A DNA stretch of 64,000 nt from Oscheius tipulae (GCA_037178975.1 JASJZH010000004.1:930001-994000), one strand, 5' to 3'. Positions 34,726 through 47,586 are shown, counted from the stretch's first letter. Notes: generated by a model not told the origin, from the sequence alone. A program made the numbers and translations.

Positions 34726-36186
34726 CTGAAAGTTTTTCTGTGAAAGATATTACTCGAGACAACACGCTAGTGAATAATAAACAAATTGTTACTTTTAGCA
34801 GGAAGTTGAAACAAAACAAACGGTCAAACAGTTTTGGGATCGAACTGAGAGACAGAAAAACAGACAGAGAAAAAGGGTTTTCAGTTACAGCATATTCCGA
34901 AATTCCGTGTCTCTAGGATGAGTAGTGTTGGCCACCGAAGTGAATAAAAGAGGACGCTGAAACAAAACATTCGAACAGGGACAAATTTGGATAGGACTGG
35001 GATAGGAGCATGTTTTGTAACCCATAGAAACTTCAAGTTTGCGTGAATATTGCTATACTTTCCATAGGAAAATCCCGATCCAGTAACCTTGAGCACAATC
35101 TTACAAGTTACGAGGGTCTTGAAACAAAAAGATTAGGCTAGGAGTCGAGATCAGTGTGCGTAGAAGTTGATAGCTGAGAAAATTCAAGTGTTACCCAGAA
35201 AAAATCGACACGATTAATATTATAATATACTAACAAAGCTGCTTTATGGTAGCTGAAACATAAAAAAAAAAGGTTTTTTTTCCAAAACAATAAGTTTTCA
35301 GCGAAAAATTAAGGCGAAAAGTAAAAGTTAGTGAGAAAGAATGAGGTCGTACGTAAACAGTATAGATCACATAAGATTCAGTAACAATATGAACCACCAC
35401 GTTGGTTTACTCTTACCCCGACTTTGAAACACAAAACAGTCTTACCCCGAAATAGTGCTCTTTGCTCTTCTTCTTCACTTTTTCCCTCCCTCCATCGTGA
35501 AAAATTACTGGATACCTGTTCAATGGACTGAAAATCAACAGGTTACATGTATCTGCTGCAATCTTTTCTCACCAGTTGGCATGCTGTCCACAAGTGTAAT
35601 CTAGATGAATAGCTGGTACAGCTCCTTCGTGAGAGGGTGAATCACTGAAATTGGGAAATAGAACCAGTCAAATCTCCCGAATGGCTTTGACTCACACAGC
35701 TTGCATAAGAGGTAACGTTGAAGCACAAAAAACTTACTATTGCCACGATGGGCCAGCTTCATCCGTCATTTGCAGTCGATTGGTGAGAAAAAGGAGATGG
35801 GAAGAATCGTTATCGGGACGAGGACAAAATAGCACCAGGTGAGCCTGTCCTAAACAAATAACAGTGGCTCATTGTTTACTTCCAACATAGATTCACTACT
35901 TCTTCCTCGTTCTTCAGTCTCGTCTACTTTTGTTTTAAAATTTTGTCTTGAGCAAACTAAACATGTACGAATATGATTGGCAGCTAAGCAATGCTATACC
36001 AACTCCTAGTTGTTTGATCAGGATTACAATTTTGTAAAAAATTGACGGCTTGACTCTGTCTCTCTGTCTTTCCTCAGTGACCGTCCTTGTTACAGGCATC
36101 GTTACACTCCGCTCGTTTTTGAAAAACTCGCTCATTAAGAATAGATTGCGAGCCTAGTTTATGAAATAAAATTGTGAATAGAACCA

Positions 36187-36860
36187 ATGTATCGCCCGAT
36201 TCGTGACCACGACTTCTATGTTAACAGGAAGGACAGCTTCTGGGTCATTGATGTCTTGCCTTACGACTCGTAAGCAAAAAATCAGTAAGAGTAACGCGCA
36301 GTACTGTTCAGACATGTGATGAACGATATCATGCCAGAAGATCATCATATGTCTTACACAACGGCACAGTCACCTACTATTGTACTTTTCTTATTTCGTT
36401 TGTATGCCGTTTGCAGATTCTAGCCGACTTACACTGCAAATATTAAATTTCAGTTGGAATACTAATGGAATGGTAAGGGGTCCTATGACGAAGGCAACCT
36501 TTTTTTGAGCCACAAGGGAACGGTGAATGGACAATATTAAATGCTACGCTTCAAAACGATTTGGACTTTAACAACGACCTATATTGCCCAGTAATTCTGT
36601 ACACCTTCACTCTGAAAAGAAGCACGACCAATGCGTGGTCATGATGATAGACACCTCTGTCATTCTTACTCTTCTCTGTGTTATTGGATTGTTTTGGGAG
36701 AAAGTAAATGAAGAATGTTACATGGACAGGGTGAGTACACAATTTAGGACAAAACATGTGTTGCAGCAGAACCTTGGATTTGCTGCCATCTTGGCGATGA
36801 TGTTTGTTCTTCAAATGAAGACCCAGGACATGCCCATGATCAACCAAATTGACAGCTTAT
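36187..36860 (+). pseudogene. Relic of a Cys-loop ligand-gated ion channel
   Basis: Segments in the order expected for this family: RDHDFYVNRKDSFWVIDVLP (36187-36269), YVLHNGTVTYY (36338-36381), SSRLTLQILNFSWNTNGM (36417-36472), NGEWTILNATLQNDLDFNND and ILYTFTLKRSTTN (36519-36630), helix M1 (SVILTLLCVIGLFWE, to 36730) and helix M2 (NLGFAAILAMMFVLQMKTQD, 36767-36860). The first three splice in phase, but frame changes are needed near a T-run at 36500 and again near 36630, and neither the signature Cys pair nor M3/M4 was found. Ligand and ion selectivity cannot be inferred. Confidence 0.65.
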
Positions 36861-36890
36861 GTAAATTTTTTTGACTTAACTAGTTTTCAT

Positions 36891-37046
36891 GTCGAAGGCA
36901 AGCCATTCCCACCAGATCATGGTAAAACCAAGGATAGCTTTGGTGGGGTCACTGAGTTTCTTCTTGTTCTTTTTCACAAAACGATCTCTCCTGGGCCGGA
37001 GGTAGACTGTTGCCACTAGACCAGCAATGCCACCCACTAGATGAAT
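36891..37046 (-). pseudogene. Ammonium transporter (Amt) exon relic
   Basis: Minus-strand reading starts after a TTCAG at 37049: IHLVGGIAGLVATVYLRPRR, then KLSDPTKAILGFTMIWWEWL and AFD. This is the Amt/Rh-type segment that normally reads VH-VGG...LG...LWWGW-GFN. The usual Gly of WWGW is Glu here, the usual Asn is Asp, no donor follows and no other Amt exon was found nearby, so a fragment is likelier than a gene. Confidence 0.7.
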
Positions 37047-37954
37047 CTGAATTGGGATTGGACTCTTTCACATGAGATGAGCAGAAGAAACTTTCGGAAA
37101 GAGCAGAAGTATTATTGAACGAGATTAGGAGAAGCACTTTTGCAACATTGGACGCGAGAAAATGCTGTCTAACCAGATTGTTTACTTTCTTACAGAATCT
37201 TTTGGAAGCTGTTGAGGCGGAAAGTATCCCAGGCAAAAGGTTAGAAGTCATGCAGATAGATCCCTTTTATGTCTGATTGTTCCGGTTTCTGTCAACTTGA
37301 TAGATTGTATCGTTTTGGTATGATCGAATAGGAAGCCTACCGCTGTGCACCCAGCTGAATCCACGACACTCATGGTTCTGAAGACGCCCTACTTCCTCCA
37401 TATCCAGAATGAGGAGTTGCGACGGCCGGATCGCAACCTCGAGGTGCTCGATCAGCTGGTTAGGCTAGATCGAGGTCTATTACTAGAGAAAGTAACCTCT
37501 TCCTTCAAACAAAGTTTATTCAGTCTTGGGACTTCAGAGGTCCAACAATCTGACGATAAACGGGTAGATCAACACGGGGGTTGTAACAGAAGAAACAATA
37601 ATAAAAACTCTCAACTCTCGTATGAGCGAGAGGACCAGAACAACACCAAAAAGAAAAATAGAATCCAAACGGTGGCGTTCCGCGCGTAAAACTGAATGGT
37701 TAGGCAGGCCTTTGAAAAGTGAAATATGGTGGGAGGGACGAAAACGGTTGTAGTTGTTTTAGGTAGGATAATGAGAATAAAATATCATAGGAATACCGGC
37801 TATGTGGCACCAGTGTGACCAGCTATCGAATGAACTAATGTAATAAGGAAGGAAACGGTGCGACTGCAGGTGTACTCGTTCAGCTGTCAATCTAATTTCC
37901 TTTGATAAAATTAACTTTCTACTTCATTTAAAGTCTTCCTGTTACTGGCAAAAA
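37047..37954. other. Non-coding or unassigned interval
   Basis: Open frames exist on both strands at 37345-37690, including a hydrophobic minus-strand one, but none could be tied to a family or spliced to neighbours. Confidence 0.45.
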
Positions 37955-39096
37955 ATGGTTTTGTTGAAATATTCTGTCGCCATCTTTATATCAACAGCGT
38001 TCGACTTCATTTCTATTCTTCTCTACATCTCCATCTGGACAGCCATGTATAAGAACTGGAGACTATTCAATCATTCCTACTACAAACTTTTCTTATTCTC
38101 CTCAGTAATAGTAAGAATTTTAGTTTCTCTGAAATCAAGTATCCACAGAGTCTGTTCTCTTATTTGATCTCATTGCCCATTTTGCGTTTTCCGCAGCTGG
38201 TCTGCAAGGATTGCACCTTTTCAAACTTCTTCAGCCAGAACTATACTGGATTGTCGGAGCTGAGATATCTCTACCGCTTTGCTGTTCTGGAACCCTCGGA
38301 AATGGAAGTAGCCATGGCCCTCAACCGATATACCGCAGTAGCTTACTATATGAACCATAAAATGGTAGGTTCTGAAATGTATTGGTTGGAATGAGATTGC
38401 CTTTTTCAAAAACAAATTGGGTACTACAGGACTTTTTTTTATGTCGGGAGAATCTGAACCAATCAATTTGAAACTATGTAAGCCTCCTTTCAGATTTGGA
38501 AAAAGATCCTGCTTCCCACATGTCTCGCAATTATTTTTTTACCCGCTCTGCTAGCCATTCCTGCGTGGTTGAACAAGTTCTACATCAAATGGTTCCCGCA
38601 GTTGGATCTTTACTTTTATACGAGCAATGAAGTTAGTTGGAACGCGTACTCCATTTATCCTGTTTTGTTTACAGAGTGACCTTGCTAGATCTGGAACGAT
38701 ATCTATAAGTTCGGGAATATCCTGCGCATGTGTGATCCTCTTGAGTCTGGGTACAATTCACGCTCTGTACAAAGAGCATACCTTCAAAAATCGGTCGATT
38801 GAAATCAAGCTTTTTGCCCATTCCTCATTTAACTTTCTGGTCGTTTTCTTTTCGTTTTGCTATGCGGTAGGATGATTGTTTAATACATTGACTGTTCTTA
38901 ATTGCAGGTCTATTTCAAAAATGTACCAGGCAGCTGGTTTAACTTGAACAGCAACATCTTTCAGCCGTACATGATGGATGTTTGGCAGTTTTCCTCTACA
39001 TATACTTTGGTCTTGTGCAGTACAGATCTACGGAGAAGTTTGTGGCAACATGTTGTCGGGGTTAAAAGAAATTCAACGCAAATTTCTACCAATTGA
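37955..39096 (+). CDS. Srg-superfamily chemoreceptor (7TM), second
   Basis: Exons 37955-38110, 38149-38364, 38494-38631, 38675-38866 and 38908-39096 (TGA), all phase 0; 296 residues. Helix 1 is AIFISTAFDFISILLYISIW; CKDCTFSNFFSQN precedes helix 3; ALNRYTAVAYYMNHKM marks the helix 3 boundary; IWKKILLPTCLAIIFLPALL is helix 4; QFSSTYTLVLCSTDLRRSLW is helix 7. Same exon logic as the receptor at 24688 but clearly diverged in sequence. The starting ATG follows a run of A after an AT-rich leader. Family role: sensory GPCR. Confidence 0.85.
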
Positions 39097-39699
39097 ATTC
39101 GTTTTGTTTGTTGCTTTGTTACTTGAGAAGCAAAAAAACCTGAATAGAATGGCCCTCCAGGTCAATTTGAGTATACAAAGACGGTACGGGAGAGAATAGT
39201 TCTAATTGGTAGGATGGTATGGGTAAGACATAAACTAGTCTCCGAGATGGTAAATCCCAATTTATTGATAGTTGCAACAGACAGCAATTATAAACCGCTC
39301 AACGACACGTGACAAATTTTTTGCACCGCCAATCGGATAGACATAAGATGGATACATCCGTTGCCTCTGATCAATGTTCGAGCCCCTCCAAAGTTACAAG
39401 AACCTTCTCCCATTACGTCACAGCGTGGTCGACCAAGCTCTTCAGCTGAAATTGCAGGTTACAAAGCAATTACGAGAGCTCGAGCAATGCAGTTGAGCGT
39501 TCTGACACAAAACATTTCTGACTTTTTCCTCACATCCGGCGTACTCCTTCACAGCTTCCTCTAGAGTACAGACTACAAATTTCGAGACAGTTACAAGAAA
39601 ATCTAGTGCAAATGCTATGAGGTCACGAAAATGTGCCCACTTACTTAACTTAGCTCCACCTTGGTAATGGTAAGACCACTTTGTTCTTATTGAAGTTTG

Positions 39700-39845
39700 A
39701 GCAGTTAATTGGCCACAACCTCACGACAGCATTTATTATTTCGACACTGTTCGGTCTAATTTCTATCCTGTTGTACATCCCATGAGCATACCAAACATTG
39801 TCTGTAGAGACTGCATCTTTTCGGAGAGGTCTCTCTGTCAAACTT
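39700..39845 (+). pseudogene. Srg-like receptor relic
   Basis: TTAFIISTLFGLISILLYIP then a stop parallels helix 1 of the preceding receptor, and IVCRDCIFSE parallels its LVCKDCTFSN. The rest is missing. A degraded tandem duplicate of 37955-39096 is the simplest reading. Confidence 0.65.
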
Positions 39846-39892
39846 AACTAGACGCATGCTTCATTCAGAGTAGTTACTTCCACACACCTTCT

Positions 39893-42800
39893 CTATTCCT
39901 TCAGAAGGTATTCTTCTTCTTCATCGAGCTCCTCGGACATGGTCGTGATCGAATCCAGTTCTTCTTCTCGGTCCTCCACCGCATCGCGGACGGCTCCTCC
40001 TTCCACGAGCACCCTGTACGGATTTTCCACATCCGTCAGCCATAGTGCCGTCTTTTCCTGGAAGGACAGCACGGCTGTGGCCTTCTTTCCGAGCTTCTTC
40101 TCCACCCTGCGACCACTCGTCGCCATGTTCTGCTTCTCGCGATTGAAGCGCGTATCGGTCCTCTTGAAAAGCCGACGCTCGATGCTCAGACAGGGCAGCT
40201 CGAAGCAGATGGCGAAGAAAAAGGCTCCCACAAGGCTTAGAGCCGTCACCGTCGTGGCTATGACGAGAAAATGACCGAAATTGGCCTGGGAGGTGGCCTG
40301 ACGCTGTGTCCAGACAAGATAGAGCAGGATCGGCTCGTGACAGAGATAGAGACCGAAGCTGAGACGAGAGACGGGCAGCAGGCGCGGACTGGCCAGGATG
40401 AAATGACAGAGACTGTGATGACCCGTCTCTGAGAGCCACACAAGCACGCAGAGTCCAAGAGACCAGAGCAGACGGTGCAGGACAGCATGTAGGATAGAGG
40501 CGAAGCCCTGAAATTGGGACCTCTATAAGTTTTATTTGGGGATGTGGTATGTGCATCAGACAGCGGTATTGAAGAACGCGTCAATATACCTGGTTCCCTT
40601 GAAACACAAAAGTGTCTTCACGAATCTATTTGTAAGTTTCGGCGTTTTTTTGTCGTCAAGGTGTTCTAAATAAAATAATAAGATTTCCAAAAAATTGTAG
40701 GGGGAAAGTTTTGACAGTCTTGGATTTTTCATAGTCAAGTCTTGTAAAACTTATCTCATAGTTAGGACCCGTATATTTTTATTGTTTCATTGCACTTATG
40801 CATTTCAGTTAGTCCTTAGTTTTCTTTAGATGGTTGCATTGACACTGTCACAAAATTTTTGTGTTCCACGTCGTACCCTTAGTTTGCGCCATGTACAAAG
40901 CGGTACTGCACCTTCTCTGACCTTTTTGGGTTTCACGCTATCTATAATTATGCCGCAATATCCTTTCTGTTAATTTTCGTAGACTTTCGAGAAAATATAA
41001 TATGTTTTTCAAAGAGCAAGAAACAAACCCACCTCCTGAGACATCGGCGCGAAGAGAGCGTATCCAAGGAGTCCGTAAGCGGTCAACTTGAGCCCTCCCA
41101 CCACGAGCCAGCTGTACTTTTTCTTTTGCTGCAGACACATGAACCAGCCGGTTAGGAGGCCGACGATGAAGGGTGGGCATCTGGATAGGGGCGAGCCGTA
41201 GAGAAGCTTGAAGTGGAGCTCGCCGTCTTCAAACCTGCCCTCTTTGATCATTCCCAAGAACATGTTCGGCGAAAGACTGTAGACCAGGAAGACTGTGAGT
41301 CGGTAGACAAGACTCATAGCTATGAGAAAGCCGGCCCCGAGGAGCAGATGCTTGTCCCGCTTGGAGAGAAAGAAGAGGAAGATGGGGGCGATGAGGTAGA
41401 GCTGGAAGTCGAGACTGGTATGCCAGAGCCAGGGCAGACACAGTGAGGGGGCAAAGTTGGAGATGAAGAGCAGTAGTCGACCGAGATCGGAGGCTGTGCA
41501 TTGGGAGCCAAAGATTCCGTCACGACTGTTCCAGAGTGGTCCGTCTCCGAGCTGAGAGTAGAAGCAGGTCATGAAAACGGCAAAGAAGAGCAGAGCAGGC
41601 CAGAGACGCGAAAGACGGTGGATGTAGAAGAGTAGAAGATGGACGAGGGTAGTTGGGGAATAGTCGCGAGGGCCTCTGGAAACTTACTGTTGTTTACCCT
41701 CTTTCTCTCTATACCTCTGTGTCTCTCTTCTCTGTTTCTCAGTCTTCCTATCTCTCACCTGAAGAGCATCCTCTTTCTCACAGTATAAGCCAGAACAGTT
41801 CCAGTCACAAAGAGAAACGAGTCGACAGCCAGAGAGGAATTGAACAAGATGGATGAGAGCCAAGGATTGACGGTATCGGAAGAGAGCGAGAGTACCGTAT
41901 CCATGTAAGGCAGACTGAAGAGGCAGCAGTGACCGAGGATTATCTGGAAGCCATTGTAAGAGTCTCTGTCTATGTCACCTAACCTACCCAAAATGCGCTG
42001 AAGGCCTTGAGCCCATGAAGAACGGACAGCTCTCTGGCCGAGTTGCGAAAGAGATGAGTCAGAGAGACACGAATACTGAAGGCACAGAGCATATCGACTA
42101 AGGTATCCCTTAGCACAAGCTGCTTCTTCAGGTCCGGGACACTTCTGAAGGTGAGAGCGATCGAGGGCGCGTTGAAAAGATGCAGAGTTGGCTTCTTCTC
42201 CTTGATGGGAAAGGCTGGCCCGTCCTCGTCGGATCTGGCCACAGATTGTACGTCGAAGGAGACATTCGGACTGCCATCGGACACATTCGCTCGGAGCTTG
42301 TAGTCGACGTAGGTCCCGGACAGCAGGAGCAGTCCCCATAATCCAATGATCGTGTAGAAGAGGGCACGTCTCCAGGTGATTCCGGTCACAGCTTGCTGGC
42401 AATGGACATCTTTCAGCTCTACCAGGTTGGTGGCCTCGAAGGGAAGGAATTCGATGAGCCAGGTGGTAACTAGGTCTCGAATAGCCGGCTCGGAACAGGT
42501 CTGGGGGAGACAGAAACCGCCTGAAAGTTGGCAGTCAGAGAGATAGAGGAACAGGAGATAGAGAAACAGAAGACAGAGAGACAGGGGAACAGAAAGACTT
42601 ACCAGTAAGAGGAACAGTTCTTCCCATCTCGACATTGGCTTCCAGAGAACAGTAGTGGATGTCCGGATCCGTCTTCTGAATCTCCAGGCACTGGTCATAG
42701 TCGCCCAAAAGGAAGAATGGTCCGCGACGAAGAATTCCAGCCGGTAGCTTGGGCCACGAGTCGACAATTTTCAGCATCCGACTCCTGGAACAGCTCGGAT

Positions 42801-43056
42801 AACAGCTAGCCGTTTGCAAGAGCCCAGCCAGGGAAGAGAGACAGGCTTTAGAGTCTTCTGTCATCCCAAATCTTTCAACTTTCATGACAACTTCCAGCAG
42901 ACTCATCTCGTTGATCCAGCGGGTGACCAGTTCAGTCAGGGTGTCTGTCTCGTTGACGTTGTTCATCCAGTCGAGAGGCAGAGCCCGGAAGATTTCGGGT
43001 GGAACGGCCAGCGTCGTGGCGAAGAGCAGCAGCAGCCTCATGGCAGAGAGAGGCAT
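39893..43056 (-). CDS. NRF-6-type membrane acyltransferase
   Basis: Exons 43056-42603, 42520-41988, 41943-41759, 41675-41033 and 40507-39893 (TAG); phases agree. A signal peptide (MRLLLLFATTLAVPPEIFRA) is followed by the Cys-containing extracellular NRF domain (DYDQCLEIQK, GGFCLPQTCSEPA), a first membrane helix (RRALFYTIIGLWGLLLLSGT) and then the acyltransferase-3 domain: HGLKAFSAFWVG, IILGHCCLF with the conserved His, SSLAVDSFLFVTGTVLAY, and a series of helices to SFGLYLCHEPILLYLV. The cytosolic tail is acidic and ends LDEEEEYLLKE. C. elegans relatives (nrf-6, ndg-4, rhy-1) move or modify lipids in gut and hypodermis, but the substrate here is unknown. Confidence 0.9.
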
Positions 43057-43716
43057 TTTTGATTGCTTTGCTTTGGAAAAGTTCCTAATTTTTGAAACGC
43101 CAAATGTTAGCTATCACTGCAGTTCGAAGCGTAATTAGTTTCTGGAAGAGAAGGTACTAAAGTTTTGCAACTTTTTGTTTCAGGCTTCATCTATAGGCAA
43201 AGTATTTGCTACGACCGTGTTGATTACCAGTGAATACGGAATATGCGAAGATGCCATTTTGACTTTTGAGTGCGGCTGCGTATCGTAAAGTTACCGTAGT
43301 CCTCTTCGCAGCTTGTTTGCCATACGCAAGAGAGATTTTTATGTCTTATTCACTTCTTCGATATAGGTTCAAGTGAAGTCTATTTCTGATAAAACTTGAA
43401 CAGACTCGGACAGAAACTTTACCTTTTTACCTTTGGACAGCAACATGGACAGGTTGTCAAAACTAGAATAAAGAACAGACTAACATTGTCTTCAAGACAG
43501 TGTGAAGCGACCATTCCAAGATGTTTTAATAATAAGAGCAGATTTGGCTTGAAACGTGGAAAAACATCCATTATTTAGATATACCAGCAGTGGAATAAAC
43601 AAATGTGAACTTGTTTTGGCTATTAGAACACTTGTATGTTTCATTGCAGTGTATGTTTCATTGCAAAACTACATGATATGTTACAACATTTGAGCACATT
43701 TTTCACCATCCCAAAC
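43057..43716. other. Short intergenic interval
   Basis: Between two minus-strand genes. Nothing recognised; two TGTTTCATTGCA words occur at about 43638 and 43659. Confidence 0.5.
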
Positions 43717-46700
43717 CTAGGCAATTTTCTCCTTTTTGGGCACAATTTTCCTATACACCTTGCACAGGAGCCAGCGAACAAAGAGAAGGAGTAGTAGAAC
43801 AGATACGACAACTACCATAGCCAGAAATCCTATGACATCGAGGCTGTAGTATTGGAAAAAGTTGAGTTTCAAGCTGGCTGGCTTCAAATTGTCCAGGGTT
43901 TTGAATTCGGCCAATAGCTCGGTCCATTTTACGAGGAGTTGTTCAGAGGAGACGGGCTGCTTTTGAACCATTTTGGAGAGACGTCGAACTGAGGCTGTGA
44001 ACCTGAAAATGGATGTTACTTTCTATCCCAATATGTGTCTCAATTTTCTCTGTCTCTATGTCTCTCCGTCTCTCTGTATCTCTGCCTCTCTCTGTCTCAC
44101 CTTTCCTCCGTCATGACCTCACTGACTGCCTGATGCAAATTGTCTTCCGTGAATTCAGTTTTGAGGAGAATCTTCGCAATCCCGTGTTTCTCACCAATCT
44201 TGGCATTCTTGGGCTGGTCCCCAAAGAGAGGTATCATAATGATGGGCTTTCCAGCTGCGATTGTTTCCTGGAAATGATCAGATTCATTAAATCATTTGTT
44301 CATATCACTTTGAACTCTCATTGTTCCAACGCCCCTAGTTCGCGCCCAAAATTCACAAACCTGCATTCCATTGTAGCCACCGTGACTGATGAAAGCCTTG
44401 ACTCTTGGATGCTGGAGAAGATCTGACTGAGGGAGCCATTTCATAATCTTGACGTTTGGTGGCAGACGATCGTTTAGATCATCGCCCATGTATCTGGAAT
44501 AGAAAGGTTTATGTTACAGGAACACCATAAATTTGACGGCGAATCGATTAATTTACAAACCGGTTCGTTGCGGGACCCGAATTGAAAACGCGGCCGTCTA
44601 CCCATCTACCCGTAATGTTAATGTCCCTTTAAAGAATTATCATGTGTTTCAACAAGATTATAAAGAGGAAATGCGTTCTTATGCATTGCTGAAGTCATCT
44701 TCTGTCAAATATTATGTAGTTTGCGGTATTTTGTGACTATTCTTTTTGTACCCTCTCTGTATCTCTGCCTCTGCCTCTGTCACTATCCCTCTATCTCTCT
44801 ATCTTGCTGTTTCTCTCCTCCACTCACCTCATGACAAACTGATAGTTCGGCAGCCTCTTGAAAGCTCCAATCATTGCCTCCTTCCAGCTCTCCGGAGCCT
44901 TATGGATTGGTGCAACCGATCCAAAACTGAAGACAATAGCTGCTTCTCCCTTCTGCACGAACTTCTCCAGATCTTCTGGCAGTGCCTTCGCGTCCTTCAA
45001 CTGAGCTCCCAGTCCACCAATGTTAACAACCTTTTCCAATGTCGGTCTTGGTAGATCATAAAGCGGATTGGAGTTGACCATCACGAGGGAACAGTTAGCT
45101 CCAATTTCGAGAAGATCCGGGAAGTTAGGGTCAATTTCATCGCGGAAGACCTGAGTTTCAGGTCTGGCTACGGATCTGAAAAAAAGGCAGACACTAGCTG
45201 TTGCATTTGGATGTCGTTTGACACGTGTACTCTTTTTGCTGTCTCACGAAGGAAAGTGCAAATTACGGGCAGCAACCTGGTGTCAACGTGATAAAAGTGT
45301 TTACTTCAAACTCTAGATACAAAAGAATGCATAAACGTAAAAGTTCATTTTACGACCCATGCCCTTTCATGGTTTGAGCCCGTCCGATTTTGCCAGCTTT
45401 GGGTTTCTCGAAGATTTGCCATTAGAAATCTTTTGGCTCTAGTTGTTTTTGGTAGTCTAGATTGGGTTACAAAATTGAGTTTCTAAATTTCGCCTTTCGG
45501 GATGAGGCTCAAAATTTTTGTTCCTAGCCATGCGAAACTTTGCTAAACTATTGACAGACTGCTTGAAGTGGAAAATTACCCACCTGGGCCAGATAATCTT
45601 GAACAGGGCATGTCCAATGAAGCTCTTGGTTCGTTCGAGGAATGTCATGGAGTCTTGGGCGGCCATTAGAATTGCTGGAATCTTTTTTGGTCAAACAATC
45701 GTTAAAACAAAAACATCCGGAACTGTCTCCCAATATAAGCAAATGCTGAAAAAAAAACCTACGAGGAACGTAGCTAGGAAAAATTGGGACTCCGACGATG
45801 TTGGCAACATTGTCCATCAATGCTCCACTGAAAAAAATGGATAGTGACAGAGACAGAGACAGATACAGTACCTATTGAGCCATATCCAGGCTGGAACCTT
45901 CCCCACCACAGGGAACCCAAGTGGACAGGCATGGTACATGTGAACGAAGGCAATGTCAAACTTGCTGTCCTCTAGCCATTTCAGGAATTCCTTGTTTTGA
46001 AGAACAACTGAAACAGAGTGAGCTTTTTTATGTTACACAGAAGTACTATAACCATAATTTACGATATACTTGCTGCTCCCGTCCATGTCTCATCAAGAGA
46101 CTAACGCCAAATAACTCACTTCTACAGCTCTCCGACATCATTCTCATGGTCATGGAGAGGATATCCCTCATTCTTTTGTCCCAGAATTGAAGGTCCTGAA
46201 ACATGATCCAGTAGAACGAGGAGTTCATTCATATGTTTCATGGAAAGAACATAATAAACAAACTTGCATGGCGCCAATGCTTTGTCTGTTCCTAAAACTC
46301 TCGTATCCTTACGACCCTATTAGACCCCAAAAGCTCCAAACTTGACACATACATAGACAGTTACCCTAACAGAGTTTATACAAGTTTCAAGGTTCATAGG
46401 CTACAGTGAAACACAAAATAGCTCGTAATTCATAGCTGACTATCGGAGAAAGCCAATACGTTCATTTTTGACATAATATCAAACTTATACTATTTTTAGT
46501 TTTCGTTCGAGTTTTTCAGGATTTGATCAGAACGCTGTTTTTGAGGTGGAGTTGTAATAATGTCCATATCAAAATTCCCATATTCTCACCTCAAAAGCCA
46601 TGAAGGACTGCTTCTCCTCCATTTCGGTTTTCGTGACTCCGATTGAGGCATTGACCGGGTGGACATGCACGTTTTTCGGGAACTTGACCTCAGTCAGCTC

Positions 46701-47586
46701 GAGGCCCTCGACTTGGAGCAGAAGAGCTACATGGACCTCATGGCCGGCATTGGCCAAAACCTCAGCCACGCGCTTGTTGAACATTATCTGGAAGAATATT
46801 TGATTTCTGCTAACCGTAACAACAAGAGTACATCTCGGTTTCCTAACCACATGTGCACCCTTTGAAACATAAAATCTTTCACTATTTGTTCATTGCTCGA
46901 GAGCCACGAGATTGGCTAGCTTGAAAAACACGTTCCTTTTTATCCAGATGAAGAAACATTTTTCCAAACTGCTGAATTTCCCAGGATTTGTATTGTTCTG
47001 GAGAGAGAGGGAGTGACTAGGCGTTAAAGGGTGAATTGAAGTGAGGATTCCAGTAAACTTAACTATTATGTGAAACACAGAAAGTTCTATATTTACCGAG
47101 GCGCTGAATTAAAAATATTTAGGCTGCTTACTTAGAGACTAGGAAAATAAAGACTAGTGTTAACGAATCCAGCCCGAAAAGTGCAACTTAGGCTGAATTC
47201 GGACCCGACTGATCTCAGCCGGTTCAGCGGCGGGCCGGTTCAAAACCTTTTTCAGGGTTCGCAAGAGAAATCAGCCATTTAAGAGTCAAGGTTTCATTTT
47301 TTTAGCTTTGTTCTGCAGATTTGTAGAGCAGAAAAAATGCTACAAGGTTGCAGAACATCGCCAAAAGAAGAAATAGCTGATTTCTGTTGCGCACCCTGAG
47401 CGCTGAAATAGGTTTCGGCCCGACCCGGCTCGAACTTTTCCGGGCCTAAGGCGCATGTCTGCTGTCAGTTGAGGATTGTTTGGAAGTCTTTACTACCTGA
47501 CTATTCACAGATCCTGGAGAGAAAATGATGATCTTGTAGGCGGCACAGCAGGCCAGTAATGACAGAAAGACGAAGATGGACTTCAT
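43717..47586 (-). CDS. UDP-glucuronosyl/glucosyltransferase (UGT)
   Basis: Exons 47586-47497, 46787-46590, 46195-46120, 46007-45872, 45827-45763, 45674-45584, 45175-44828, 44493-44361, 44267-44101, 44002-43717 (TAG): 529 residues, the usual UGT length, with all phases consistent. The ATG directly follows a TTACAG acceptor. Signal peptide [20 protein letters not shown]-terminal acceptor-binding half; then [20 protein letters not shown], the signature [20 protein letters not shown] plus [17 protein letters not shown], and [10 protein letters not shown] membrane anchor ([20 protein letters not shown]) and short basic tail place it in the ER membrane. It transfers sugar from UDP-sugar to small lipophilic compounds; donor and acceptor are not predictable. 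Close paralogue of the gene at 62613. Confidence 0.93.
47253..47403. repeat. Long foldback element, full-size member of the family
   Basis: CAGGGTTCGCAAGAGAAATC at the left is matched by the complement of GATTTCTGTTGCGCACCCTG at the right; inner arms TTCTGCAGATTTGTAG and CTACAAGGTTGCAGAA continue the pairing. Total inverted repeat about 150 bp. Confidence 0.8.

Noticed and set aside
36154-36348. Minus-strand open frame with a signal-peptide-like start (MSEQYCALLLLIFCL)
   Set aside because: The plus strand of the same bases encodes ligand-gated-channel segments that splice in phase, so this is the antisense shadow.
37560-37690. Hydrophobic minus-strand frame (RLDSIFLFGVVLVLSLI) resembling a channel M4 or receptor helix
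   Set aside because: Lies opposite in strand to the channel relic, has no in-phase neighbours, and the match is only hydrophobic character.
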